From positions 1 to 52,343 of the forward strand of contig RXIX01000011.1 in the NCBI GenBank assembly GCA_003989075.1: a DNA stretch of 52,343 bases, read 5' to 3'. Position 1 is the stretch's first letter. Every line of letters starts with the position of its first letter. The position numbers were made by a program, and so were the translations under genes. The notes below the pieces were generated by a model. The model ran no database searches and had not been told where the DNA came from. It was given only the letters and a program-made list of their open reading frames with translations. The stretch comes from Candidatus Competibacteraceae bacterium (GTDB taxonomy: Bacteria; Pseudomonadota; Gammaproteobacteria; Competibacterales; Competibacteraceae). Positions 7,750-16,963 of this stretch are shown here, one piece after another.

Positions 7750-8844
7750 TCAATCGGCGAATTGCCGCAGGCGCACCGGACGGCGGCGCGCGCCCCAGGT
7801 GCCGGGCTGGGCTTCAAACACGCCGGCACAGGGCGTGCCGCAGCTATTACAGCGGCCTTCGGCAGTCAGGTTCCACACGCCGAGCGTATACCAGTCGCGA
7901 CCGATCAGCTTCTGGCCGCAGTGGTGGCAATAGGTGCTGCCGCCTTTTTCATCGTTGACGTTGCCGGTATAGGCATGATGGATACCGTTTTGCAGCGCGA
8001 TGCGCCGCGCCCGGCTCAGGGTCGAAGGTGGCGTCGGCGAGTGGCTCATCATCTTCCAGTCGGGATGAAAGGCGGTGAAATGCAGCGGCACATCCGGGCC
8101 GAGATGCTCCATCACCCACTGGGTCAGCGCTTCCAGCTCGGCATCGGAATCATTTTCGCCGGGAATCAGCAGGGTGGTGATCTCGAACCAGACCGAGGTT
8201 TCCTGCTTCAGGTACAACAGAGTGTCGAGCACCACCTGCAGGTGACCACCGCAGATCTTCCAGTAGAAATCTTCGCTGAAGGCCTTCAGATCGACGTTGG
8301 CGGCGTCCATGTAGCGGAAGAACTCGCGGCGCGGCTCCTCGCACATATAGCCGGCAGTCACCGCTACCGAGCGAATGCCGTACTCGCGGCAGGCAATCGC
8401 GGTATCGATGGCATATTCCATGAAGATGACCGGATCGTTATAGGTGTAGGCGACGCTGCGGCAGCCCAGCTCATGCGCCACCCGCGCCAGCTTGTCCGGC
8501 GCAGCGGCATCGGCCAGGGTATCCATTTCACGCGACTTGCTCATGTCCCAGTTCTGGCAGAACTTGCAGGCCAGATTGCAGCCGGCAGTGCCAAACGACA
8601 GCACCGGCGTACCCGGCAGGAAATGGTTGAGCGGCTTTTTCTCGATCGGATCGATGCAAAAGCCGCTGGAACGGCCATAACTGGTCAGGACGATCCGGCC
8701 GTCGTGACAGCCGCGCACAAAGCACAGGCCCTGCTGGCCCTCGTGCAGCTTGCAATAGCGCGGGCAGACATCGCATTGCAGCCGCCCGTCATCAAGCGCA
8801 TGCCAGTACTGGGTAGGAAAGAAATCGGTGGTTATCGCATTCAT
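7750..8844 (-). CDS. amrS: AmmeMemoRadiSam system radical SAM enzyme
   Basis: The radical SAM cluster motif is C89-x3-C93-x2-C96 in AGCNLACKFCQNW. The family-typical N-terminal cysteines (C24, C27, C31, C41) come before it, and a C-terminal zinc-ribbon-like segment (YCHHCGQK and CNSCGTPC) ends the 364-residue protein. The gene has a strong GAGGAGG RBS. It is divergent from amrB-amrA, 134 bases away, so the three-part system is complete here. AmrS proteins are presumed to use S-adenosylmethionine for radical chemistry; I know of no settled substrate, so none is claimed. Confidence 0.9.
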   Translation of the reverse strand: MNAITTDFFPTQYWHALDDGRLQCDVCPRYCKLHEGQQGLCFVRGCHDGRIVLTSYGRSSGFCIDPIEKKPLNHFLPGTPVLSFGTAGCNLACKFCQNWDMSKSREMDTLADAAAPDKLARVAHELGCRSVAYTYNDPVIFMEYAIDTAIACREYGIRSVAVTAGYMCEEPRREFFRYMDAANVDLKAFSEDFYWKICGGHLQVVLDTLLYLKQETSVWFEITTLLIPGENDSDAELEALTQWVMEHLGPDVPLHFTAFHPDWKMMSHSPTPPSTLSRARRIALQNGIHHAYTGNVNDEKGGSTYCHHCGQKLIGRDWYTLGVWNLTAEGRCNSCGTPCAGVFEAQPGTWGARRRPVRLRQFAD

Positions 8845-8929
8845 GGGCGTCCTCCTCGATCCAAGGCGCCTGTTTTATCCAAACCGGCCGGGTGGCCGCG
8901 CTTGTGCTGTTGCCGTGCGTCCTGGCACC

Positions 8930-8935
8930 TATACT
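8930..8935 (+). promoter_or_regulatory. Candidate -10 element for amrB-amrA
   Basis: TATACT lies 44 bases before the amrB ATG in the divergent region shared with amrS. No good -35 is visible at normal spacing. The amrB RBS GGGAG sits 8 bases from the start. Confidence 0.35.
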
Positions 8936-8978
8936 GAACTGAGTTTAGCGATCCTGAAAGGACACCGGGAGAACACCC

Positions 8979-9767
8979 ATGCATACTGTACGCGCCCCCG
9001 CAGTTGCGGGCCTGTTTTATCCAGCGGATGCCGCTGAATTGCGCATCCAGATCCAGCAGTTGCTGAATCAGGTCAAGCCGCTTGCAGAGCCGTCACCCAA
9101 GGCCATCATCGCCCCGCACGCCGGCTACATCTACTCCGGGCCGGTCGCTGCCTCCGCCTATGCGCGCCTGCGCGCCGCGCGCGGCACCGTCGAGCGGGTG
9201 CTGCTGCTCGGCCCCAGCCACCGCGTTGGCTTTCGCGGCATCGCCGTCAGCAGCATGACCGCCTTTGCCACCCCGCTCGGCACTATCCCCATCGACCAGA
9301 ATGCCATCGAACAGTTGCAGCAACTGGAGGAGGTCGGTTTCCTCGAACAGGCTCACGCCCAGGAACACAGTCTGGAAGTGCACCTGCCGTTCCTGCAGAT
9401 CGTGCTGGGCGATTTTCAGCTCGTGCCGATGGTCATCGGTGATGCGCGGCCGGAAACGGTCGGCGCGGTGCTGGAATTGCTGTGGGGTGGGCCGGAAACC
9501 CTGATCGTGATCAGCTCCGATCTCAGTCACTACCACGACTACCTGACCGCCCGGCACATGGACAGCGAGACCTCGCGGGCCATCGAGACGCTGCGCTATG
9601 AAGATATCGGTTATGAGCAGGCCTGCGGGCGCAATCCACTCAATGGCCTGCTATGGACAGCGCGGCGTAAGGGCCTGCATATCGACACCGTTGATCTGCG
9701 CAATTCCGGCGATACCGCAGGCCCGCGTGATCAGGTCGTCGGCTATGGTGCCTACCTGCTGCACTGA
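8979..9767 (+). CDS. amrB: AmmeMemoRadiSam system protein B (MEMO1 homologue)
   Basis: The 262-residue protein is a bacterial MEMO-family member. It has APHAGYIYSG with H47, GPSHRVGFRG with H81, SSDLSHYHDY (Asp and His) and YEQACGRNP (Cys). These appear to match the metal-site residues reported for human MEMO1 (H49, H81, D189, H192, C244), so the metal site looks intact. MEMO1 has been described as binding iron or copper; the bacterial role is unknown. The gene begins the plus-strand pair with amrA, 39 bases downstream, and is divergent from amrS. Confidence 0.92.
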   Translation: MHTVRAPAVAGLFYPADAAELRIQIQQLLNQVKPLAEPSPKAIIAPHAGYIYSGPVAASAYARLRAARGTVERVLLLGPSHRVGFRGIAVSSMTAFATPLGTIPIDQNAIEQLQQLEEVGFLEQAHAQEHSLEVHLPFLQIVLGDFQLVPMVIGDARPETVGAVLELLWGGPETLIVISSDLSHYHDYLTARHMDSETSRAIETLRYEDIGYEQACGRNPLNGLLWTARRKGLHIDTVDLRNSGDTAGPRDQVVGYGAYLLH

Positions 9768-9806
9768 AACCTCTGCCTGATCCGTCATCCGTACCGAGAT
9801 TCCGTC

Positions 9807-10400
9807 ATGCTCACTGCTTCTCCTGCACCCACCCTGTCGCCCCGGGAACGTCGCATTCTGCTCGATCTTGCCCGTGCCTCGATCCAGCATGGCCTGCACC
9901 ATCATCAGCCGCTGCCCGTCGATCCACGCGATTACCCCGAATCCCTGCAAGCGCTGCGCGCCACCTTTGTCACCCTGGAAAAGCAGGGCCAGTTGCGCGG
10001 CTGCATCGGCACACTCATCGCCCATCAGCCACTGGTGCAGGATATCGCCGCCCACGCCTATGCGGCCGCCTTTGATGATCCGCGCTTTCCGGAACTGGCC
10101 GCGGAGGAATTCGCACACCTGGAGCTGCACATTGCCGTGCTGTCGCCGCCGGAGCCTTTGCACTTTGATTCCGAGGATGCGCTGCTGGCACAGTTGCGCC
10201 CGGGTATCGACGGGCTGATCCTGCAGTTTCGCCGTGGCCGCGCCACCTTCCTGCCGGCGGTGTGGGAACAGTTGCCCGATCCCTATGTGTTCCTGGCCCA
10301 GCTCAAGCACAAGGCCGGCCTGCCGCTGGACTTCTGGTCGCCGGAACTGCGCGCCGAACGCTATACCACTGAAGCCTTCGGCGACGCCGAATCCACCTGA
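9807..10400 (+). CDS. amrA: AmmeMemoRadiSam system protein A (AMMECR1 homologue)
   Basis: The family hallmark LRGCIG is at 63-68, followed by AMMECR1-typical segments (AYAAAFDDPRFP, LHIAVLSPP, PGIDGLIL and ATFLPAVWEQLPDP). The 197-residue length is normal. Its function is unknown in bacteria. It shares an operon with amrB. The last 40 bases overlap the 3' end of the convergent DUF2064 gene. Confidence 0.92.
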   Translation: MLTASPAPTLSPRERRILLDLARASIQHGLHHHQPLPVDPRDYPESLQALRATFVTLEKQGQLRGCIGTLIAHQPLVQDIAAHAYAAAFDDPRFPELAAEEFAHLELHIAVLSPPEPLHFDSEDALLAQLRPGIDGLILQFRRGRATFLPAVWEQLPDPYVFLAQLKHKAGLPLDFWSPELRAERYTTEAFGDAEST

Positions 10401-11017
10401 AGCCGTCGCCAGCGGCGCAGATCGGCCGGCGTGTCCAGATCCCAGCCCGGCGCCAGCTCGGACCAGTTCACGCCGAGCCGGTGCAGGCGCCGCCGGGTCG
10501 CCGCCAGCACCTGCGGCGTACCCCAGGCGATGCCCACGAACAGCCTCCGGCAGGGCCGGCGCAGACCGATCAGTACATAGCCACCATCCGCTGCCGGTCC
10601 CAGCACGGCATCGGCGCCGCCAGCCAGATGAGCGGCCGCCGCGCGCAATTCAGCCTCACTCAGCGACACGCAATCGCCACCGATCAACAGCGCGCTGTCA
10701 CCTGCAATCAGGGTCCGGCGCAGGGCATGCGCCATGCGCGCACCCAGATCGCCACTGCGCTGCCGGCACAGACGCACGCCATAAGCGCGCCGGCAGGCGC
10801 TGAAAAAGCCATGCCGGCTGTCGGGTGCGCACCACAACTCCACCGGCCCCAGCGCCGTAGCCGTGGCCATGGCCAGCGTCCGCAGCAGCAGCACCCGATA
10901 CAGCCGCGCCGCGCCGCGCGTGCCCAGCACCCCGGCCAGCCGGGTTTTCACCCGCCCCGGTACCGGCGCCTTGGCGAACACCAGCAGCCGGGGCAGCGGT
11001 GCGCTCAGCCGATCCAC
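10361..11017 (-). CDS. DUF2064 / TIGR04282-family glycosyltransferase-like protein
   Basis: The 218-residue protein has the GT-A-like signature of this family: FAKAPVPGRVKTRL at the N-terminus, LLIGGDCVSL (metal-binding position, about 112-121) and GPAADGGYVLIGL. Relatives are annotated as arsenosugar-biosynthesis glycosyltransferases or CofC-like nucleotidyltransferases; no arsenic gene is nearby, so the substrate is open. The start is GTG at 11017, inside the 3' end of the L,D-transpeptidase gene (13-base overlap), which suggests translational coupling. It is the last gene of the CYTH-transpeptidase-DUF2064 set. Confidence 0.8.
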   Translation of the reverse strand: MDRLSAPLPRLLVFAKAPVPGRVKTRLAGVLGTRGAARLYRVLLLRTLAMATATALGPVELWCAPDSRHGFFSACRRAYGVRLCRQRSGDLGARMAHALRRTLIAGDSALLIGGDCVSLSEAELRAAAAHLAGGADAVLGPAADGGYVLIGLRRPCRRLFVGIAWGTPQVLAATRRRLHRLGVNWSELAPGWDLDTPADLRRWRRLQVDSASPKASVV

Positions 11018-11487
11018 ACCCGATCTCCCGCCGCAACCTGCTCAAACAGCGCCAGCAGCGCGGCGTTGTGCATGCGCACGCAGCCATGCGACAGCGGTAC
11101 GCCCAGCGGCGCACTGTCCGGGCAACCGTGAATGTAGATGAAGCGGCGCAGGGTATCGCACTCACCGCCCCGGTTGCGCCCCGGCTCCAGACCGGTCAGC
11201 CACAGAATCCGGGTCAGAATCCAATCACGCTCGGGATAGCGGGCGGCCAATTCCGCGTCATAGATCTCGCCGGTCGGGCGTCGGCCCACGAACACCGTGT
11301 TCTCCGGCAGGCCGGCGCCAATGGCGATGCGGATCCGGTGCCAGCCGCGCGGTGTGCAGCCACTGCCGCGCTGTTCGCCAGGACCGTTGCGGGCAGTGGA
11401 CACCGGATAGCTCGCCCGCAGCCGTTCGCCTTCAAACAGGCTCAGCCGCTGCCCGGCCAGATCGACGCGCAGCAGCCGCCCGCTCAC
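11005..11487 (-). CDS. L,D-transpeptidase (YkuD) family protein without signal peptide
   Basis: The YkuD catalytic pattern is complete: H120-G in YIHGCPD, then SHGCVRM with H134 and nucleophile C136. At 160 residues it is nearly a bare catalytic domain. The GTG start overlaps the CYTH stop by 4 bases (GTGA), and the sequence begins directly with the first strand of the domain. No signal peptide or membrane segment is visible. Known enzymes of this family act on periplasmic peptidoglycan, so either export is non-classical or the protein acts in the cytoplasm, for example on recycled muropeptides (inference). Confidence 0.83.
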   Translation of the reverse strand: MSGRLLRVDLAGQRLSLFEGERLRASYPVSTARNGPGEQRGSGCTPRGWHRIRIAIGAGLPENTVFVGRRPTGEIYDAELAARYPERDWILTRILWLTGLEPGRNRGGECDTLRRFIYIHGCPDSAPLGVPLSHGCVRMHNAALLALFEQVAAGDRVWIG

Positions 11488-11954
11488 CGCCAGTCCTTGT
11501 AGGGATGGCGCACCAGTTGCGAGTTGTAATAGCGCAGATCATGGGACACCTCCTCGCCAATCCAGTCGGGGCGCGCGAATGCTTCGTCAACTGTACCCAG
11601 TTCGACTTCGGCGACAATCAGTCCGGCGTTATCACCGCCAAACTCATCCACTTCCCAGAGATGATCACCGTAGTGGATAAAGTGACGGGTCTTCTCCAGC
11701 AGCGGTTTCTCGCACAGGGTATTGAGCAGTTCCTCGGCCTCGGCCAGCGGAATGCGGTACTCGTACTCGCGGCGCGCAATGCCCAGCGTGCCGCTCTTGA
11801 TGTTCAAGTAACCTTGGTCACCGGCAACCCGCACCCGCACCGAGCGCGTCGCATCGCTGACCAGATAGCCCTGACGCATGCGCAGCGAGTGTTCCACTTG
11901 GTCGCGCCAGCGCTCATCGCGCAGCAGAAACTTATGTTCGATTTCCAGAGCCAT
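11484..11954 (-). CDS. CYTH-domain triphosphatase
   Basis: The triphosphate-tunnel signature ExExK is at residues 4-8 (EIEHK). Charged strands follow: SVRVRV, YLNIKSG, REYEYRIP, WEVDEF and VAEVEL. The 156-residue length matches short bacterial tunnel enzymes, such as the Nitrosomonas tripolyphosphatase, rather than the longer CYTH-CHAD proteins. Inorganic triphosphatase activity is the best guess, and class IV adenylate cyclase the alternative. The gene has a GAGGAG RBS and opens the overlapping minus-strand set with the transpeptidase and DUF2064 genes. Confidence 0.85.
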   Translation of the reverse strand: MALEIEHKFLLRDERWRDQVEHSLRMRQGYLVSDATRSVRVRVAGDQGYLNIKSGTLGIARREYEYRIPLAEAEELLNTLCEKPLLEKTRHFIHYGDHLWEVDEFGGDNAGLIVAEVELGTVDEAFARPDWIGEEVSHDLRYYNSQLVRHPYKDWR

Positions 11955-12112
11955 GCTTTTGTTCTCCTCGATTCGGGATCAAGCCGCACAGGTTCGGTTA
12001 CGGTCGGGCGGGTCCGGTTTTACGTTGGGGCGACACCCTTCGCCATATCCGGGGCTTTGTGTATGCTTGTCCATCATCCGCCTCCTAACACTGCTGTCCG
12101 GGAAAACGCCCA

Positions 12113-12472
12113 ATGAGCGATATCGATCTCAACCAACTGCCCCTGCTCGATGAAGACATCATCATCGAGTTGCGCGAGATCATGGAAGATGAGTTTACCG
12201 ACCTGCTGAATACCTTCCTGCACGATCTGCCGGTGCAACTCGCTCATATGGAAGCGGCTGTCGCCCAGGGTGACAGCAATGAGCTATACAGCGCGGCGCA
12301 CAAGCTCAAGTCCAGTTGCGGCAGTCTCGGCGCGCTGCGCCTGGCCGAAGTGGTGCGCCGCCTGGAACAGGCGGGCCGCGACGGCACCGTAGCCGATGCC
12401 GTCGCACTGTTGCCGCTGGCGCGCGATTTCACCGCTACGACCATGGCCCGCCTGCAACAGCACATTGCATAA
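12113..12472 (+). CDS. Hpt domain histidine phosphotransfer protein
   Basis: The 119-residue protein is a single helical Hpt domain. The phosphorylatable His is H63 in AAHKLKSSCGSLGA, the family motif. Such proteins shuttle phosphoryl groups between hybrid kinases and response regulators. No kinase or receiver gene lies in the window, so this is an orphan partner. It ends 8 bases before the mfd stop on the other strand. Confidence 0.9.
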   Translation: MSDIDLNQLPLLDEDIIIELREIMEDEFTDLLNTFLHDLPVQLAHMEAAVAQGDSNELYSAAHKLKSSCGSLGALRLAEVVRRLEQAGRDGTVADAVALLPLARDFTATTMARLQQHIA

Positions 12473-12480
12473 GCGGCACT

Positions 12481-15400
12481 TCAACCCGCCAGTAGCTCCA
12501 ACAGACGCTCGACTGCTGCGACCCGCGCCGCGGCGTCGGGCAGTTCCTGCAGAAAGCGCAGCCGGTCCTGACCATCGAGCTTATAAACCCGTGGCTGTCG
12601 CTGAATCAGCCGCACCACGCGCGCCGGATCGATTTTCGGCGCCGGCCCGAACACCAGGCGCCCGCCCTTGGGGCCGGCCTCGATCCTGCGCACCCCGAGC
12701 GGCAAGGCCCGCAGCTTCAATTCAGTAACCCGGAACAGGTGCTTGAGCGGTGCCGGCAGCAAACCAAAGCGGTCGATCATCTCCACCTGCAGTTCGCGCA
12801 GCGCGCCAGCATCGGTGGCACTGGCAATGCGTTTATACAGAATCAGCCGGCTGTGCACATCGGGCAGGTAATCGTCGGGGATCAGCGCGGGGCTTTGCAG
12901 ATCGATTTCCGGACCGTGATCGAGCGGCCGATCCAGCTCTGGCATCCGCCCGGCCTTCAGTGCTTGCACAGCCCGTTCCAGCAGTTCCATGTACAGACTG
13001 AAACCAACCTCGTGGATCTGGCCGCTCTGCGACTCGCCGAGCAGTTCGCCGGCGCCGCGAATTTCCAGATCGTGGCTGGCGAGCAGAAAACCGGCGCCGA
13101 GATCCTCCAGCGATTCGATGGCCTCGATGCGCTTGATGGCATCGGCGGTCATGGCCGCGCGGGGCGGCACGATCAGATAGGCATAGGCACGGTGATGTGA
13201 ACGCCCGACCCGGCCGCGCAACTGGTGTAACTGCGCCAGCCCCAGCTTGTCGGCGCGATGAATGATGATGGTGTTGGCGCTGGGCACGTCGATGCCCGAT
13301 TCGATGATCGTGGTGCAAAGCAGCAGGTTGCAGCGGCGGTGATAGAAGTCGAGCATCACCTGCTCCAGCTCACGCTCGCGCATCTGACCATGGGCAATCG
13401 CCAGACGCGCGCTCGGCACCAGATCAGCCAGTTGCGCGGCCATGCGCTCGATGGTCTCGACCTCGTTATGCAGAAAGTAGATCTGTCCTCCGCGCTTCAG
13501 CTCGCGCTGGCAGGCTTCCTGAATCAGCGCCTTGTTCCACTCACCGACAAAGGTTTTCACCGCCAGACGCCCGGCCGGCGGCGTAGCGATGATCGACAGT
13601 TCACGCAGCCCGGCCATGGCCATGTTCAAGGTGCGTGGAATCGGGGTCGCGGTCAGGGTCAGTACATCGACACTGTTGCGCAGTGCCTTGAGCTGCTCCT
13701 TGTGGCGCACGCCAAAGCGGTGTTCCTCGTCGATCACCACCAGCCCGAGCTGTTTGAAGCACACGCTATCCTGCAACAGCTTGTGGGTGCCGATCAGGAT
13801 ATCGACCTGACCTGCGGCCAGCGCCTTGAGGGTCTCGGCCTGCTGCTTGGGTGAACGGAAGCGCGACAGCGATTCAATGCGCACCGGCCAATCCGCAAAG
13901 CGATCGAGAAAATTCTGGGTGTGCTGCTGCGCCAGCAGCGTGGTCGGCGCCAGCACCGCCACCTGTCGCCCATCCTGCACGGCAACGAAGGCGGCGCGCA
14001 TCGCCACCTCGGTCTTGCCAAAGCCGACATCGCCGCATACGACCCGGTCCATGGGCTTGCCGGAACGCAAATCGGCGATCACCGCGGCAATGGCGGCCTG
14101 CTGATCGGCGGTTTCCTCAAAGGGAAAACCCGCGGCAAAGGCGGCATAGTCGGCTTCGCTGAGCCGGAAAGCATGGCCGGGGCGGGCCGCCCGCCGCGCG
14201 TACAGATCGAGCAGTTCGGCGGCGGCATCACTGGCCTGTTCGGCGGCCTTGCGCTTGACCTTCTCCCATTGGCCACTGCCGAGGCGGTGCAGCGGCGCAT
14301 GTTCCGGCGCCGCGCCGGTGTAGCGGCTGAGCTGTTGCAGCGAGGCGACCGGCACATACAGGCGATCGCCGCCGGCATATTCAACTACCACGAACTCGCC
14401 ATCGATCCCGGCCACTTCCAGACGCTCCAGCCCGGCATAGCGGCCGATACCGTGTTCCTCGTGGACCACCGGCGCACCCGGACTCAGGTCGGTCAGATCG
14501 CGCAGAATGGTCTCAGGATCGCGGCTGCGCACCCGCTGACGGCTCTGGCGTACCCGCTCGCCGTACAGTTGCGCCTCAGCGATCACCGCCAGCGGCGGAT
14601 CAGTCAGCAACAGGCCACGTTCCAGCGGCGCTACCGTGAGCGCTAGACGCAGCTGCGGCTGCTCAAGAAATGCGCTCCAGCTCGCGCATACCGTCGGTTG
14701 CAGGCCATAAGCGCGCAGGGTGTCCAGCAGCAGTTCGCGGCGCCCAGCCGACTCGGCGGCGATCAGAACCCGGCCGGGAAAATCAGCCAGAAACTGTTCC
14801 AGCGCAGCGGCCGGGCGTGCAGCGCGGGCATCAAAAAACAGGGCGGGCGGCGGCGCACTCGGATAGTTCACCCCCTCAACGCGGGTTTCGCCCAGTTCGA
14901 TGCGTGGATAGCGGGCTAGCGCCTTTTCCACCTGCGTCGCGTCCAGAAACAGCAGCGGCGGCGGCAGCAATGGCCGCTCAGCGTCGTAGCGCAGCTGTTC
15001 GTAGCGGTCCATGATCTGCGCTTGGAATGCGGCTATCGCTGCATCGACACCCGGCAGACGGATCGCCAGGGTACTTTCCGGCAGGTGATCGAACAGAGTC
15101 GCGGCCTGGGCGAAGAACAGCGGCAGATAGTATTCAATTCCGCCGGGCGCATGGCCGGCGCTCACATCGCGATACAGTGTGCTGCGCTGCGGATCGCCTT
15201 CGAAATGACGCCGCCAGGCCTGGCGAAACTGGCTGATGCTGTCCTTGTCCAGAGCGAATTCACGCGCCGGCAACAGCTCAATGGCTGTGGTACGCGCCAC
15301 TGATAATTGGGTCTCGGGATCGAAATCGCGGATGCTCTCGACCGTGTCATCGAACAGCTCGATGCGGTAGGGTCGCGCCGCGCCCATCGGGAACAGGTCG

Positions 15401-15936
15401 AGAATCGCACCGCGTACCGCGAACTCGCCGTGCTCGACCACCTGCGACACGCAGTTATAACCGGATGCCTCCAGGCGCTGGCGGAAGCTATCCAGATTCA
15501 GCTGTTCGCCGGTCTTCAGCAGCAGAGCATAGCGATCCAGATAATCGCGCGGCGCCAGACGCTGCATCAGCGTCGCCACCGGCACCACCAGGATGCCATG
15601 GCGGCGCTGTGGCAGCCGGTACAGGGCCGCCAGTCGCTGCGAGAGAATGTCCTGATGCGGCGAAAAGCCGTCGTAGGGCAGAGTTTCCCAGTCGGGAAAG
15701 GTCAGAATATCCAGCGCCGCGCCGCCGAATACGCGCAGTTCGCTTTCCAGGCGCAGCGCACTCTGGCTGTCGGGAGTGATGGCCAGTACCAGGCCGCGAA
15801 AGCGGGTCGCAGCGGCGATCAGCAGGGCCGGCGCGGCACCGTGCAGCATGCCCCAGGACAGGGTCTGGCGGGCATCGGACGGCAGAACCGCAACCAGGGG
15901 TGGCGCGGGCCGGGAGCTGGCGGGCGAAGCGGACAT
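12481..15936 (-). CDS. mfd: Transcription-repair coupling factor
   Basis: Mfd removes stalled RNA polymerase from DNA lesions and recruits UvrA. At 1151 residues it matches E. coli Mfd (1148). The order is a UvrB-like N-terminal module (FPDWETLPYDGFSPH near 81-95), the RNA-polymerase-interacting domain (SPGAPVVHEEHGIGRY), and a RecG-like translocase with Walker A GDVGFGKTE, DEEH box (VVIDEEHRFG) and TATPIPRTL. The C-terminal TRCF domain completes it. No strong RBS is visible at ATG 15936, but the length supports that start. It is convergent with the Hpt gene. Confidence 0.97.
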   Translation of the reverse strand: MSASPASSRPAPPLVAVLPSDARQTLSWGMLHGAAPALLIAAATRFRGLVLAITPDSQSALRLESELRVFGGAALDILTFPDWETLPYDGFSPHQDILSQRLAALYRLPQRRHGILVVPVATLMQRLAPRDYLDRYALLLKTGEQLNLDSFRQRLEASGYNCVSQVVEHGEFAVRGAILDLFPMGAARPYRIELFDDTVESIRDFDPETQLSVARTTAIELLPAREFALDKDSISQFRQAWRRHFEGDPQRSTLYRDVSAGHAPGGIEYYLPLFFAQAATLFDHLPESTLAIRLPGVDAAIAAFQAQIMDRYEQLRYDAERPLLPPPLLFLDATQVEKALARYPRIELGETRVEGVNYPSAPPPALFFDARAARPAAALEQFLADFPGRVLIAAESAGRRELLLDTLRAYGLQPTVCASWSAFLEQPQLRLALTVAPLERGLLLTDPPLAVIAEAQLYGERVRQSRQRVRSRDPETILRDLTDLSPGAPVVHEEHGIGRYAGLERLEVAGIDGEFVVVEYAGGDRLYVPVASLQQLSRYTGAAPEHAPLHRLGSGQWEKVKRKAAEQASDAAAELLDLYARRAARPGHAFRLSEADYAAFAAGFPFEETADQQAAIAAVIADLRSGKPMDRVVCGDVGFGKTEVAMRAAFVAVQDGRQVAVLAPTTLLAQQHTQNFLDRFADWPVRIESLSRFRSPKQQAETLKALAAGQVDILIGTHKLLQDSVCFKQLGLVVIDEEHRFGVRHKEQLKALRNSVDVLTLTATPIPRTLNMAMAGLRELSIIATPPAGRLAVKTFVGEWNKALIQEACQRELKRGGQIYFLHNEVETIERMAAQLADLVPSARLAIAHGQMRERELEQVMLDFYHRRCNLLLCTTIIESGIDVPSANTIIIHRADKLGLAQLHQLRGRVGRSHHRAYAYLIVPPRAAMTADAIKRIEAIESLEDLGAGFLLASHDLEIRGAGELLGESQSGQIHEVGFSLYMELLERAVQALKAGRMPELDRPLDHGPEIDLQSPALIPDDYLPDVHSRLILYKRIASATDAGALRELQVEMIDRFGLLPAPLKHLFRVTELKLRALPLGVRRIEAGPKGGRLVFGPAPKIDPARVVRLIQRQPRVYKLDGQDRLRFLQELPDAAARVAAVERLLELLAG

Positions 15937-16101
15937 GGCGAGGACAAAACCCGGTGGCCAGGGAAGTTGCCTATTGTTTCACAGGGCTGCGCATCGCGCA
16001 CAGATCGCCAATGATCCACTCGCCGCGCCGCACGGCGACCGGGTACAGCGTGCCTTGTATCGCCCGGCCGGGTCGGCTATAGTCTGCAACCTTCGCTTTT
16101 C

Positions 16102-16177
<76 letters not shown>

Positions 16178-16198
16178 AAAGAGATCCAGCATCGCTCA

Positions 16199-16222
16199 AG
16201 CCCGCCGCAAGGCGGGCTTTTT
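16199..16222 (+). terminator. Intrinsic terminator of the tRNA gene
   Basis: AGCCCGCC and GGCGGGCT form an 8-bp GC-rich stem with a GCAA tetraloop, followed at once by a T-run. It lies 22 bases after the tRNA and is the cleanest intrinsic terminator in the window. Confidence 0.9.
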
Positions 16223-16316
16223 CGTGCCCTGGCTGTCCAATCCGTCCCCGTCGATCCATGGGCGGGCGCGGGCGACCGGGAGTTGCCGCGCTACAAGTCC
16301 GCACCCGGTGCTGTTG

Positions 16317-16850
16317 CTAGCCGTTGCCGTGACCGGTACCGGAATCGAATTGCGGCTGCTGCGGGATGCTGAAAATATGGGTGGCGCGGAAAGCTTCGAC
16401 CTGCTTCTCGGCCTCGGCGATTTGCGCCGGCGTCATCTTCTCAGCCAGTTCACGCTTGGCCTGCGGCGCTTGGCCATCACCCTGGCTCTCAGCCAGCGCA
16501 TACCAGACATAGGCCTGCACCGGATCGCGGTCCACGCCTTCGCCTTCCTCGTACATGATCGCCAGATTGACCTGCGCTTGTGACAGGCCCTGTTCGGCAG
16601 CCTTGCGATACCAGATGATCGCCTGGGCGTCGTCCTGCGGCACACCCTGGCCGTTGTCGTACAGCACGCCCAGATTGAACTGGGCAAAGGCATAGCCCTG
16701 CTCGGCCAAGGGGCGGACGATGGCCAGTTCGGCCGCGTAGTCACCGCGCTCGTGAGCGCTGCGCGCCCGGCCCCAGTCACCGTCGCCGCTCCAGGCGGGC
16801 GCACTGCCCATCAGGCTGAAAATAAGCATTAAAAACAGTTTTTTATTCAT
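16317..16850 (-). CDS. Exported Sel1-repeat protein
   Basis: From ATG 16850 the 177-residue protein has a signal peptide (MNKKLFLMLIFSLMGSAPAWS). Two clear Sel1 repeats follow (cores AQFNLGVLYDNGQGVPQDDAQA and AQVNLAIMYEEGEGVDRDPVQA), each with the WYRKAAEQG- or WYALAESQG-type helix. Sel1 repeats make protein-binding solenoids; no enzymatic domain is present, and the C-terminus is low complexity. The frame is open 18 codons further up, but only the internal start yields a signal peptide. It follows the RMF-like gene on the same strand. Confidence 0.85.
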   Translation of the reverse strand: MNKKLFLMLIFSLMGSAPAWSGDGDWGRARSAHERGDYAAELAIVRPLAEQGYAFAQFNLGVLYDNGQGVPQDDAQAIIWYRKAAEQGLSQAQVNLAIMYEEGEGVDRDPVQAYVWYALAESQGDGQAPQAKRELAEKMTPAQIAEAEKQVEAFRATHIFSIPQQPQFDSGTGHGNG

Positions 16851-16963
16851 GCGTGGATGCTCAATCGAAGGAATGGATGCAGGATCAGTCGTGGTACAGG
16901 TCAAAACGGCTCAAGTGTAGCACCGGGCGGCGCGACACCCACGCAATCGGTGTGGCGGCTGCG

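Noticed and set aside
7546-8937. 463-codon plus-strand frame opposite amrS and rlmJ
   Set aside because: Both genes on the minus strand are certain, and this frame shows no motif.
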